DNA from: Zea mays
Taxonomy: Eukaryota; Streptophyta; Magnoliopsida; Poales; Poaceae
Direction of reading: 5' to 3'
Assembly: GCF_902167145.1 (NCBI RefSeq)
Contig: NC_050096.1
Span: 156,611,825 to 156,675,824 of the forward strand
DNA: 64,000 bases
Made by a program: the position numbers and the translations under genes. Below, piece by piece: positions 24,501 to 34,436 of the stretch (the stretch's first letter is position 1; each line of letters opens with the position of its first letter). Below the pieces are notes generated by a model that worked only from the letters and a program-made list of their open reading frames with translations, had not been told where the DNA came from and did no database searches.

Positions 24501-24788
24501 GATGCTAGAGAAGTAGCTGAGGCTACTGAAAAGAGCGCAGAGGCCGAAGGTCAATTAGGTATTAAATAATAGTTTTTATCGTGTTGTAATCTTAGGCTTT
24601 AAGATTTGTTTGCGATTTGTAATAGCAATGTAGCCGTGTCCTGTCCTTCCTCAGATCCTACTGAAGTATCTCCGGGTGCACGGCCTAAGGGTGACGATGA
24701 GATTAAAAAGATGGCTGAAGCTATTATGGATGAAGTTGTCGATCGACTGTTGAACGAAGCTGCAGAAGTGGTACTTAGGGAAGACTAA
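21558..24788 (+). CDS. Antisense accessory gene of A: apparent three-exon gene, about 1,014 aa, PF04195-like
   Basis: Predicted exons are 21558-23675, 23766-24558 and 24655-24788. Introns of 90 and 96 bp have GT...AG ends; the first acceptor is TTTTTTTTTGCAG and the second CCTTCCTCAG. Splicing keeps frame at both joins and bypasses stops at 23727-23729 and 24567-24569. I took ATG at 21558; the open frame reaches slightly further upstream without an ATG. Residues about 115-300 resemble the 'putative gypsy type transposon' domain (FLKAGLRFPL, FVWAVRSQG, WFYVKNDL, GTRDLVQEH). Residues about 380-600 are a Glu/Ala/Lys/Pro-rich linker, and exon 2 is mostly predicted coiled coil (about residues 720-830) with a conserved C-terminal part. 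It lies opposite gag's strand, starting about 300 bp inside the 3' LTR. Related accessory ORFs are known in Tat elements; their role is unknown to me. The splicing is inferred. Confidence 0.8.
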
Positions 24789-25260
24789 ATGCTATTGTAA
24801 AAACATTTTAAATGTAGCATGTGTAATATCTTGTAATCCTGTATGTAATATATTTGTTTTATTTTTCTTTATGGTTCAATTCTTTACGATGCATGAAACT
24901 TTACATACGTACCGTTTTTGAGTCTTTGGCGAAAAAACACCTTCCCTTCTTTTCATGCTTCGTGAAGAAGAATTACCATTTATCACAATAATATCCGAAG
25001 TATCCTGAAAAGTGTTGAAGCTTCATAGAAACATTCTTCAAGGCTATACTTCAGAGGTCAATATTGTTTCTCCTTGTGACTTGGCATGATTTGCCCCTTT
25101 TTCAAAGCGTTTTCCCGAAGATTGATATCATATTTGCCACATGCAGTATGATGTATGATGCTTATGTTATGCAAAGATGATGTGATGATGTTATGCTATG
25201 TAAGGTGATATTCCGAAGATACACGTATATCTGCGCGATAAAACACAATCTTTTTGTGAA

Positions 25261-25560
25261 TCAGCGTTAACTTTTCGCTATAAGCCTCCCTTAGGAGCTT
25301 CTTCGCCTTTTACTTTAGCGGAATCAGCGTTGACTTTTCGCTGTAAGCTCTGCATTCCCTTAGGAACGTCTTTGGAGCTTCTTCGCCTTTTACTTAGGCG
25401 GTATCAGCGTTGACTTTTCGCTGTAAGCTCTGCATTCCCTTAGGAACGTCTTTGGAGCTTCTTCGCCTTTTACTTAGGCGGTATCAGCGTTGACTTTTCG
25501 CTGTATGCTCTACATTCCTTTTGGAACGACTTTGGAGCAGAAAACTTACACTGCGCTCCC
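25261..25560. repeat. 80-bp tandem repeats in A
   Basis: The start word TCAGCGTTGACTTTTCGCTG recurs at 25324, 25404 and 25484 (exact period 80), with a shorter diverged copy starting at 25261. The last copy decays after about 25530 into further GGAACGACTTT-type words to 25620. The array lies between the 3' ends of the two opposing genes (antisense gene end 24788, gag end 25815), so it could hold terminators or the place where pol was lost. Confidence 0.85.
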
Positions 25561-25814
25561 TTCGGAACGACTTTTTGTGACTTCGTCAAACTTACTCTGC
25601 GTTCCTTGGAACGACTTTTCGTTGCTTCGAAGAATTTTTTCGATAATCCGAAGGTCCTCTTTATTATGACAAATCCTTAAACTTCAACAACTGAAGCCTG
25701 TGAAGAAAATATATTTTCCTTGTGGGAACTATTTTCATGAAATCTAAACAATGTCCTTTATTACACAAAAAATAAAACTGAATGAAAAAGATTACTATCA
25801 AGGTAGGATATTTG

Positions 25815-27332
25815 TCAATAGATGTGCTTTGATTCTGGCACAGTGCTGTTGACCGTGCGAGCTTCGGACTGTTCTCTGAAGTCCCTTTGATGCGGAGCAT
25901 ATTGGCTCCCTTCTGGCTGCTGGCCTTGTTGCAACGGAGGTGGAGGCGGAGGCTGTTGCCAGGAAGCTTGAGGCTGACTCGCCGAAGCAGCAGAGACTGC
26001 AGGATGGTTGCCCACATATTCTGGGATGTAGGGCGAATGATACGAAGTTGTATGCATGACCTGCTTCGGCTGGGCTTGTTGTGCTGCTGCTTCAGCTATT
26101 TCCTTTTGCTTCTGAATAGTAACATGACACATCCTGGTAGTATGGCCTTTGTTCTCACCGCAGAATAAGCAAAAGATTCTTCTCGGTTGATCGCCAAATC
26201 TTCCTCCGAAGCCCCTGGCGCCTCTGCCTCTTGGAGCTGGTGGTCGGAAGGAGCTTTGCTGTTGTCCAGAAGTCTGTGAGGAGCATTGTGACCTTTGCTG
26301 TTGGCTTCCTCTGTCATCATTTTGTGTAGAATTGTGAATTGATCTCACATGCCTCGGGTAAAACCTCCCTCCGAAGCCCCTGGTCATTTCAGAAAACCTG
26401 AAAGCCTCCTCCCTTCTTTGGCGAAAATCATTGTCGGCCCGAATGTATTCATCCATTTTCTGGAGAAGCTTCTCCAAAGTTTGAGGAGGCTTCCTGGCGA
26501 AGTACTGAGCTGACGGACCTAGCCGAAGCCCCTTGATCATGGCCTCGATGACAATTTCATTGGGCACCGTTGGTGCCTGTGCCCTTAAACGCAAGAACCT
26601 TCGGACATATGCCTGAAGGTATTCTTCGTGATCCTGAGTGCACTGGAACAGAGCCTGAGCAGTGACCGGCTTCGTCTGAAATCCTTGAAAGCTGGTTAAC
26701 AACAAATCCTTCAGCTTCTGCCATGAAGTGATCGTTCCTGGTCGAAGGGAGGAATACCAGGTTTGAGCAACACTTCTGACAGCCATAACGAAAGATTTGG
26801 CCATGACTGAAGCATTGCCACCATACGAAGACACTGTTGCTTCGTAGCTCATCAAAAACTGCTTCGGGTCTGAGTGGCCATCGAATACGGGGAGCTGAGG
26901 CGGCTTGTAGGACGGGGGCCAAGGTGTAGCCTGCAGCTCAGCGGACAGAGGAGAAGCATCATCAAAAACAAAATTCCCATGATGGAAATTGTCATACCAG
27001 TCATCTTCGTTGGGAAAACCCTCCTGATGAAGGTCTTGATGCTGAGGCCTTCGGTGTTGCTCATCCTGAGCAAGATGACGAACTTCTTCAGAGGCTTCGT
27101 CTATCTGCCTCTGCAGTTCAGCTAGCCTGGCCATCTTTTCCTTCTTGCGTTGAACCTGCTGCTGAAGGATTTCCAGATTTTGAATCTCCTGATCTAGATC
27201 ATCCTCCGGAGGTGTTGGACTGGTAGCCTTCCTCTTCTGGCTTCGTGCCTCTCTAAGAGAAAGGACGTCTTGATTGGGGTCCAGCGGCTGCAGCGTGCCA
27301 GCCCCTGGTGCTGAAGCCTTCTTCGGCGGCAT
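25815..27332 (-). CDS. gag: Gag of element A
   Basis: This 505-aa frame starts at ATG 27332 (MPPKKASAPG), 75 bp downstream of the 5' LTR and primer site. An N-terminal coiled-coil-like Glu/Gln/Lys segment (about residues 45-90) precedes a retrotransposon gag domain (about 145-300; FDGHSDPKQFLMSYEA, RPGTITSWQKLKDLL). A cysteine/histidine knuckle CLFCGENKGHTTRMC lies at about residues 386-400 (26187-26131), with spacing CX2CX5HX4C, one residue longer than the usual CX2CX4HX4C. The C-terminus is Gln/Pro-rich. The frame is uninterrupted, so the particle protein could still be made. It ends without any protease or pol frame. Confidence 0.9.
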   Translation of the reverse strand: MPPKKASAPGAGTLQPLDPNQDVLSLREARSQKRKATSPTPPEDDLDQEIQNLEILQQQVQRKKEKMARLAELQRQIDEASEEVRHLAQDEQHRRPQHQDLHQEGFPNEDDWYDNFHHGNFVFDDASPLSAELQATPWPPSYKPPQLPVFDGHSDPKQFLMSYEATVSSYGGNASVMAKSFVMAVRSVAQTWYSSLRPGTITSWQKLKDLLLTSFQGFQTKPVTAQALFQCTQDHEEYLQAYVRRFLRLRAQAPTVPNEIVIEAMIKGLRLGPSAQYFARKPPQTLEKLLQKMDEYIRADNDFRQRREEAFRFSEMTRGFGGRFYPRHVRSIHNSTQNDDRGSQQQRSQCSSQTSGQQQSSFRPPAPRGRGARGFGGRFGDQPRRIFCLFCGENKGHTTRMCHVTIQKQKEIAEAAAQQAQPKQVMHTTSYHSPYIPEYVGNHPAVSAASASQPQASWQQPPPPPPLQQGQQPEGSQYAPHQRDFREQSEARTVNSTVPESKHIY

Positions 27333-27406
27333 GACGAAGGTGATGCTTGCCGAAGGTGTTGAAAAGCTCAAGAAATGGAAGTGAGTTCACCGGTGGTGGG
27401 CGCCAA

Positions 27407-28046
27407 TGTTGGGGACTTGTTCTCAAGTGCTAAGAGTTAAGAACAAGGCAACACAGAAAATATTAATCGTTATAGTCCTTCGTCCTCCGAAGCATTATTT
27501 CCCTTAGGATATAATGATTTACGGACGAAGGTTATGAAGGACGTACCTTCATAACATCATTAAACGATGACGAAGGTGAAAATGTAAAGGATATAAAAGA
27601 CAATATGAACGATTATATATTATTATCAGGCATAAATAGAAATATTATTGAATTATAAGTGTACCTTTAATCGAGAGAGGATGACAATACAAGCGTGACG
27701 CAAAAAGTGAATGCCCAGTCAGCGTGAACAGTACGGGGGTACTGTTCACCTATTTATAGGCACGGGACACAGCCCTTACAAAATTACATTCATGCCCTTT
27801 ACATTTGATAATAATTCTATAGTAGTCTATCGAGGTCTGAATAGCCTTTTCATCTTTAAGTCGGTTCCACTCTTTGCTGTCACGCCGAAGCTTTCCTGCT
27901 CACACCTTCGGCTCTGTATCAACCTTCGTATTATTCCGGTCTACAGCAATGCCGACTTGTCCGAGGATACCTGTTCACACATTGTACTCTAGAAATACTG
28001 TTAAATCCTGTTTTTGAGGACCTTCGGATGCCGAAGGTCCCCAACA
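27407..28046 (-). repeat. 5' LTR of A
   Basis: 640 bp. On the minus strand it has TATAAATA at 27752-27759, then the dyad at 27724-27749. The minus-strand sequence downstream of its end (27406 leftward) is TTGGCGCCCACC, shared with element L at 63900, followed by a conserved leader containing CCGGTGAACTCACTTCCA in both. Confidence 0.95.
27724..27759 (-). promoter_or_regulatory. Core promoter of A: TATA box with adjoining 26-bp dyad
   Basis: TATAAATA (minus strand, 27752-27759) is followed two bases later by GTGAACAGTAC, a 4-base spacer, and the exact inverse GTACTGTTCAC. With a usual 25-35 base TATA-to-start distance, transcription would begin near the far end of the dyad. The same arrangement occurs in H, B and L. 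Confidence 0.7.
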
Positions 28047-30167
28047 GTTGCAAATTTTATTAAATTTATTTAAATGTTTGTTTGACCGATGGCTGCTAGA
28101 ACGTCGTTTCAATTTTAACATTTAAGATAGGAATTCGATTTGCGCATTTATAATTAGACACCAACATGATTAAACTTAACTAAAATATTCTTTATTCATA
28201 ATTGTTTAGATTAATCATGCTATTTATTTATTCGTTTTCACGTATCGTGTTGGCCCGCACGCCGTACGCGTGCTGTGCGTGTACTATGCGTGTGTCGCAG
28301 TGCTGTTTCGCGCGCGTCGTTGCGTGTCGTTCGGGCGTGCTGTTCGCACGCATTGTTGCATGCCGTTCGCGTGGGTCGCACGCATTGCCGCACGTCTTTC
28401 ACGTAGTATCGCATGTTGTCCACACGTGATACTAAACCGTTCGCTTATAATCACTCATGTCAGTTAATTAACTATTTGTTTAATCGTCTACTATTAAAAT
28501 AGTAAGATTAGTCAAGACTATGTAGTAGTTTTAATTTACAGTTGATAAAGGTCAATTAACATAACTATGTCGAACTAAATGTTCTTAATAATATTTTTTA
28601 GCGTAAACGCGATAATTTCTCGACCGTATCTCCGACTGTTGCGTTCCTTTTCCTCACGTGGCCGTAGAAGCGATCTCTATTTTATAATACACATTTTTAT
28701 AATGTTTTCTTTTGTATGGTGTAATGTTTTTGTGCATGTATATATTTGTTTATTTGTGCCTGTTTGTATTCGTTACGTGTTGCGAATAGATTGCGATCTG
28801 TTCCTGAGCTTCGAGGAATCAACGCTCAAGCTTCGACGACCAAGTGATCAAGCTCTTCGAATTCTACAAGGCTGAAGATCCTGAGCATCTGTTTGGTGAA
28901 GGAAAGTGTCCTTTGACCTACTTATGTCCTATTCATATGATAATTCATTTTCCAGCATTACATAATTGAAACCTAAGGATTGACTAGTTTTCTATTTACC
29001 TTGTCCTTGATTACCTTTTGGGTTATTATGGTTACCGTTATGCTAGTGCTCTACTTTAATCAATGAACATGATGAGAACATTTATGATACGCTGATGATA
29101 TCTTGATTATGATGATGAACTTGTGTCAATTTAGGGGACTTGGGCTGTTTCTGGAGTACCTCTCCGTAAGGACCTGTTCGTTGGATGACCACTCGGGAAA
29201 ACAGTGCAACCATGAGGGTGGTATGGGATGCCCTTAGCTAATTAATTAGAGGAATTGAGGTGTAGTTTGCTTCGTCGTCGTGCCGTCAATGGGGCTCGGT
29301 GTATGCGGCCCGCTCTGTCGAGGGTGGTTTGTCCCTTGGGGAAGAGTGCGGTACATTTAGGAAACCTAACAGGCGGCTACATCTTTTGGGAATCTTTGTA
29401 AAGGCTTCGTAGTGAGACCCTGCCAGTTCACCTTAGAAGTGATCAATGGGGAGCCATGATCCCCAGGCAGAACGGGAATCACAACTCATGGGTAAAGTGT
29501 GCGACGCTGCAGAGGAATGAAAGTGATATATTAGTCTTGCTCACGGTTAAGAGCGGCCTTGGGAGCTCCTTTGATTAGAGATACATATTATCTGAGATAC
29601 AATGGTTCTATTGATGGTTTTGGTTCGATGATGGTAATGATGTTCCTCGATGAGGAAATGATTCATAGGTTGGCTATTGCTAAAACTTGGCTTCTACTAA
29701 TAATGAATACCTGATGAACTAAAAGCAACTGCTTTGATCCTAACCCCACATAAAGCTAGTCCACCTCAGCCAAACGGGACATTTGCTGAGGACGTTGATG
29801 TGTACTCACCCTTGCTTTCACAAAACACCAGGTTGTCTTTGGTGCAATCTATGCTTAAGTACATAAGAAGAAGGTGAGGCGGATCTCCAGGAGTTCCAGG
29901 ACTTCAACGAGTTTGAGGATTAGGCTAGTGAACTCCCCCAGTCGGCTGCCTGTAGTGGGTTCATTTACGTTGGCTACATTTCTATTATGTGCACTTTGAT
30001 TCATATTATGTAAATGACTCTAGTTCGTAATATTATTTCTTACTCTTTATTATTATTCGAATCATTATGCTATGATGAGTCATTTATGTAATTGCTGTGT
30101 ACGTGAGTTCTGATCCTGGCACGTACATGGTTCGCATTCGGTTTACCTTCCAAAACCGGGTGTGACA

Positions 30168-31620
30168 TGCTTTGAACTCGACGTCTGTGTTCTTGTAATC
30201 TTCATCGCATCATTTGTAGGATGGGTAGCCAAATCCATCCATAGAGTTGGTTTTTGTGCTCAGTTTTGATCTGCTGCAGTTTGTTATTTGATTTTGCCTA
30301 CTCTTCTTCCCTCTTCTTCTCTCTTGGATTTTGTGAGAATCGTTGATTTCTTGAGTTGGCGATTGTTTTGGGGATTGCCTTGGGGTAAGGATCACTCTCT
30401 AGACCAGTGCAATCATCTGGTTTGAGAAATTTGTGGTAGTGATCCAATCAGAACTTGTTTTGAAAACCCCAACAATACCCCGGTCTTATCTGTGATTGAT
30501 TTACAAATCCGTTTGAGTTCAAAATTTGTGGAGATCTTGAAAACTCATTTTCATGGTGTGTGTACAATTTCAGCACAACTGGAGTACCATGGGAACTGTT
30601 TTGCATTCGAAAACTGAATTTCGAGCTGCTGAAAACAATACTAGAGAGCGATACGATTTTGGGCTGATTCATACTTTTTAGTCTCTGATTTACCATCTGT
30701 TCATTTTATTGGTCTCAGGTGAGTCATAGGAACATTTTCAAAACATGAGATCATTGGTTGGTTCAAGTGCTTTTGGTTTGAGTATTTTCATCATCGCCAT
30801 TGAAGTTAAGTGCTCAAGTTCTAATCTTAAGCAACAAAATTTGATTGGCTCCCATTCACCCTCCTCTGGTCACCTTTTTTATCCTTCATTTACATCCCTA
30901 CGGACACCCATGGAGCATTCACACCATAGAGATGGTAGACAGAGTCAGAGAACAATGATTTCAGGTTTTGCAGGAGAAAGTTGACTGGCACCGAGGTTGG
31001 AGCAATTATCCTAGGGTGACATGGGGACTTAGGCTATCTGTAGCAGCTCTCCTATCTTATGTCTTATCACATCTCCTATTTCAAACTCCAATGTGTAAAC
31101 AATATTGTTTACAATATAAAACAATGTTTTGCACAGCCATATACATGATTTGTTGATCACAGCCTTATGCCCAGATCATGTTTGCCATCTGTAACATGTG
31201 TACCAAGGTGGCGCCTGAGGGCTATAGCATCTAGGAAGGGGAACCCGTGAATGACAAGTACGTCGTCAATGGGTTTTAAAACAGATCGATCACGTGGTAT
31301 GTACATGCTATGCTATCCATGCACTTTTCATTCCACGAAGGACGACGTTCTTCTAGTTTCAATGCTATGGCTAGAGATCCGAAACACGACGTCTAATTAT
31401 GTGGGCACACAAGAACCTCTATGCAAATGAAGCTTGGCCTTTTCTCACCAATTCTTGGGTTGATGGCAAAATTGGCTTCGTCTGTAGTAGTAGAAATTTA
31501 TCCCACTTACAGAATCACATCATAAGTTGAACTACTACTGAAGAACATGTCTTCCGCCCCTTAAATTAAGTACTAGTTTCTTAGGAACCCATACTAAAAT
31601 TAAGAAAAGAAACCTCTATT
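30168..31620. other. Unassigned lower-copy sequence
   Basis: Between LTR K and the inverted repeat at 31654 I find only short open frames without domains (longest 82 aa). Near 31200-31290 a plus-strand reading VAPEGYSI-stop-EGEPVNDKYVVNGF looks like a decayed exon. I could not assign a family. Confidence 0.4.
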
Positions 31621-31653
31621 AGCAGTTTTAACTTCAGTTTCAATTAACTGGAG

Positions 31654-31719
31654 CTTTAGTACCGGTTGGTGTCATCAACTAATATTAGTACCGGTTGAAA
31701 CCACCAACCGGTACTAAAG
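31654..31719. repeat. 18-bp inverted repeat (MITE-like hairpin)
   Basis: CTTTAGTACCGGTTGGTG (31654-31671) is followed 30 bases later by its exact inverse CACCAACCGGTACTAAAG (31702-31719). Two extra diverged GTACCGGTTG and AATACCGGTTAC words lie at about 31687 and 31730. Such TAGTACCGGTTGG units are familiar from grass DNA transposons. Confidence 0.75.
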
Positions 31720-31829
31720 CCTTAACATTAATACCGGTTACAACCACCAACTGGTACTATTGTTCCTACTTTATAAACCCTCTCCTTACTCGAGCTGGCT
31801 TCAAGAATGCTGAGATCCTTATTCATGTT

Positions 31830-33600
31830 TCCATAAGCTAAAAAGAGAGGACATGGTGTCCAATTTTTTTGAAGAATTTGTTGAAGATTTCACTCATTTA
31901 AGTGCTTAAGAAGGCTAGCATGTTCATTCTCTTACTCATATTGTAGAGTTGAAATAGTCATTCTTTGTTTAGATTTCTTGATATGTGTGGTTGATTTGAA
32001 TATTTATGGGAAAATGGTAAGTTCATCCTAATCTAGTATGTGTTGCAATATGTTTGAATGTATTAATTAGTAGCAAATCAGATTTGACTTTGTTCGTTGG
32101 CTACATAAGTATGAGGGTTGATGTGTAATCTCTACGCCTTTAAAGCACCAATTTTGACGGTGGTCTTATGACACATGCAAAGTGCACATGTGTTCCCTTC
32201 TCCCTCGCTTCTCCCCTACCAGTGGGTCATTAACTCACAGATGGGCCATGAGAATCCAACCTAAGACAACACGACATGAAACCGCATGCAGCGTATTGCT
32301 CCCACATAGTGCCACCCCGCTAGCTAAAGGAGGACGAGCGAGCGAGCGAGCTATAAAAAAGTGTTAGACTCCTTTTTAACCCATTGCTTTCTCGACATTT
32401 TGGCAAAGATAAATTGTAATGTTTGTTTTTATCAGTTCAATATATGGCATGTGGACTTTATGGTCACTTTGATTTTAAATTTATTTTTTATGGCTATTTT
32501 TTATGAGGAGTGTCCACCATACTAGCTTACTAGGCCTTTGTGTATTGCTCAGCAGTTGCACTGCTGGTAGGGCCTGGCCTACCCCAGCCAATTCCATCCA
32601 ATATAATTTTTATTATCTCAACACACAATCATTGTACTAGTATTTCTTGATGTATGAGTTAATCCTTTCATATGTTGTTTATTACGTATGAAGGTAATAT
32701 AATACTCTATAAGAGGGGAAGTGCTATCCAATTTTTATTGAAGAATTTGTTGAAGTTTTCAATCATTTAAGTGTGTAAAAAGGCTTGCAAGTTCATTCTC
32801 TGACTCATATTGTACAGTTGAAATTTACATTCTTTGTCTATATTTCCTGATATTTGTGGTTGATTTGAATAATTTATGGGAAATAGTAAGTTCATCCTGA
32901 TCTAATATGTGTTGCAATATGTTTGAATGTTATAAAAATTAGTAGCAAATCATATTTGAACTTTGTTCATTGGCTACATAAGTATGAGGTTGATGTGCAA
33001 TATTTCTTGATGTGTGAGGTATTCATTTCATATGTGTGTATTATGTATGGTAATATAATACTCCATAAGAGGGGAGGTGCTATCCAAATTTTTCACAGAT
33101 TTGGTTGACTGCTTCACTTATTTAAGTGAGAAAAAGGTTAGCATGTTCATCCTCTCATATAGTATATTTGAAATAGTTATTTATTTGTTTAGATTCATTG
33201 AATTGTGTGTATCAAATGTTTACAAAAGATTGTGTCAACAATGTTTTGATATAAATTATGCAGATGAAACGTCAATGAATGTACAACATGGATCGATGCT
33301 TTAAAGGATATATTGATGTCGCTCAATATTTCCTAAGACTACTAATGGACACAAGTTTAGAGGCTTCATGTGTTGTCCATGTAGAGGCTGTAAGAATGAG
33401 AGAGAATACTTTTCATCAGGAACAGTTTGACTCTACTTGCTGCAAAGGGGGTTCATCACTTACTATATATCATGACGAAGAAGAGAAGTATGATGACACA
33501 TTTTCGATCTATGCTCAGGACAATTCCTTTGTAGATGATGTAATGGGTGACGATGATGTTACTGAAGACAATGATGCTTTGACACAAAGTTCATGATCAC
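31830..33600 (+). mobile_element. Decayed CACTA-type transposon remnant with long internal repeats
   Basis: Three related segments start at about 31840, 32700 and 33070. They share words such as GAAGAATTTGTTGAAG (first two), CATTTAAGTG, AGCATGTTCAT and TGTGTTGCAATATGTTTGAATG (first two); the last two also share an upstream TATTTCTTGATGT block (32641, 33000). The third leads into a transposase start. A 500-bp unrelated stretch with GAGCGAGCGAGC and CTATAAAAAAG (32330-32360) separates the first two. No CACTA termini are visible, so the extent is approximate. Confidence 0.45.
33288..33595 (+). pseudogene. CACTA transposase N-terminus remnant (PF13963-like)
   Basis: ATG at 33288 gives MDRCFKGYIDVAQYF, reminiscent of the MDRSWM start of plant En/Spm-type transposases. 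A frame change is then needed to read GFMCCPCRGCKNERE (33362-33406), the cysteine cluster typical of the transposase-associated domain. Downstream the first frame reads acidic residues (DEEEKYDDTF, DDVMGDDD) and stops at 33594-33596. The catalytic region is absent. Family assignment rests on the start and cysteine motif. Confidence 0.55.
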
Positions 33601-34002
33601 TAGAAAGACTGTGACAACTATAAGGACATTGGATCTGTTTTCTTCTGCTTAGGTTATATCCAACATATCGTACTTATGGTCGTCCAAACCATTGTTTTAC
33701 ACTTTTGGCTACATTATTTATAGAGTGGAATATAAAAGAGAGATAGAGATGAGTAAGTTGCTCGAGATAGCCTTAACAGTTGTGACTGTAGCATTTGTTG
33801 CTACGCTAAATGTTAGTTCCAAACACCCTCACTATATAATACATTTGTCATCTTTGTTGGTGCGGGCATCATTTATCAATTAATAAAAAAATATAGGGGA
33901 ACACATTTTCATGATATAGGACATAGCGTCAAACTTGACAATGTTCAAATTACAATACAAACACATCTGAAATTAAACAGGATATGAAAAATAAATATAG
34001 AG

Positions 34003-34145
34003 AAGTTGGAGAATGGCAACCTTAACCCTATGTTACGGTTGGGTGTTGTATTAATAGACTTGAGTTAACTGGGTCTGGCCCATTACACAGAGGTGAGAGA
34101 GTAATTACACGACGAAAACCTCAAACCCTAAATGAATATTCTAAC
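34003..34145 (-). repeat. 3' LTR of copia element N
   Basis: About 143 bp, aligned with 38512-38656 through GTTGGAGAATGG, GGGTGTTGTATTA and GAGTTAACTGGGTC, with around a dozen differences. This indicates an old insertion. Confidence 0.8.
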
Positions 34146-34436
34146 CCCCCTGCTGTCGCAACTCTATCATGTACATAGGTTGAAACTAGATTGAAAGTCT
34201 AAAAATACACTCGACCGTAATCCCTTGGTGAAGATGTTGGCGAACAGTAGCGTGGTGGGGATGCTGTGAACCCAAACGTCACCAACGACGACACGCTCGC
34301 GGACAAAGTGTAGGTCGATCTCTAGGTGCTTTGTGCGTTAATGCTACACGGGATTGGTGGAGAGGTAGACCATGCTGACTTTGTCACAATAGACAAGGGT
34401 GGCGCACTGAAGGGGGCTGTGGAGCTCATGGAGGAG

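Larger units (their letters stand above)
20612..28046 (-). mobile_element. Element A: intact, pol-less Grande-like Tat-lineage retrotransposon
   Basis: This 7,435-bp element is flanked by GTTGC direct repeats (20607-20611 and 28047-28051) and has two 640-bp LTRs that differ by one base by eye (21195 versus 27990). The TATA boxes show that it is transcribed from right to left: 5' LTR 27407-28046, primer site TTGGCGCCCACC next to it, gag (27332-25815), a 1-kb spacer with 80-bp tandem repeats, the antisense gene (21558-24788, plus strand), a polypurine tract GCGAGGGGCTAC (minus strand, about 21252-21263) and 3' LTR 20612-21251. Protease, reverse transcriptase, RNase H and integrase are absent, so it must move using enzymes of a relative. 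The assignment to Grande rests on LTR ends, primer site and architecture. Confidence 0.85.
19237..30167 (+). mobile_element. Element K: 3' end of a chromovirus with its 3' LTR (A nested inside)
   Basis: A short internal remnant (19237-19476) ends in AAATCTCGAGGGCGAGATTC and the polypurine tract TTAAGGGGGTTAGATT, followed by an LTR opening TGTAACACCC at 19477. No pol domain is present in the remnant. The 5' portion was lost at the rearranged junction with B. The LTR resumes after A and ends ACCGGGTGTGACA at 30167. Confidence 0.75.
19477..30167 (+). repeat. 3' LTR of K, interrupted by element A
   Basis: The LTR is the join of 19477-20611 and 28052-30167, about 3.25 kb, assuming the GTTGC duplication is counted once. 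The opening is closely similar to the inverted LTR M. The second half carries LTR features shared with F and G (such as AGTGAGACCCTGCCAGTTCACCT versus AGTGGATCCCTAGCCATTCACCT, about 29410 and 15400). Blocks at 20190-20400 and 28250-28420 are GC-rich; the second is built from GCACGC/CGCGTG-like words. Confidence 0.75.

Noticed and set aside
21558..24788. Considered as a host gene interrupted by or captured next to a transposon
   Set aside because: It lies wholly between the two LTRs of A and has a homologue at the same relative place in B, so it belongs to the element.
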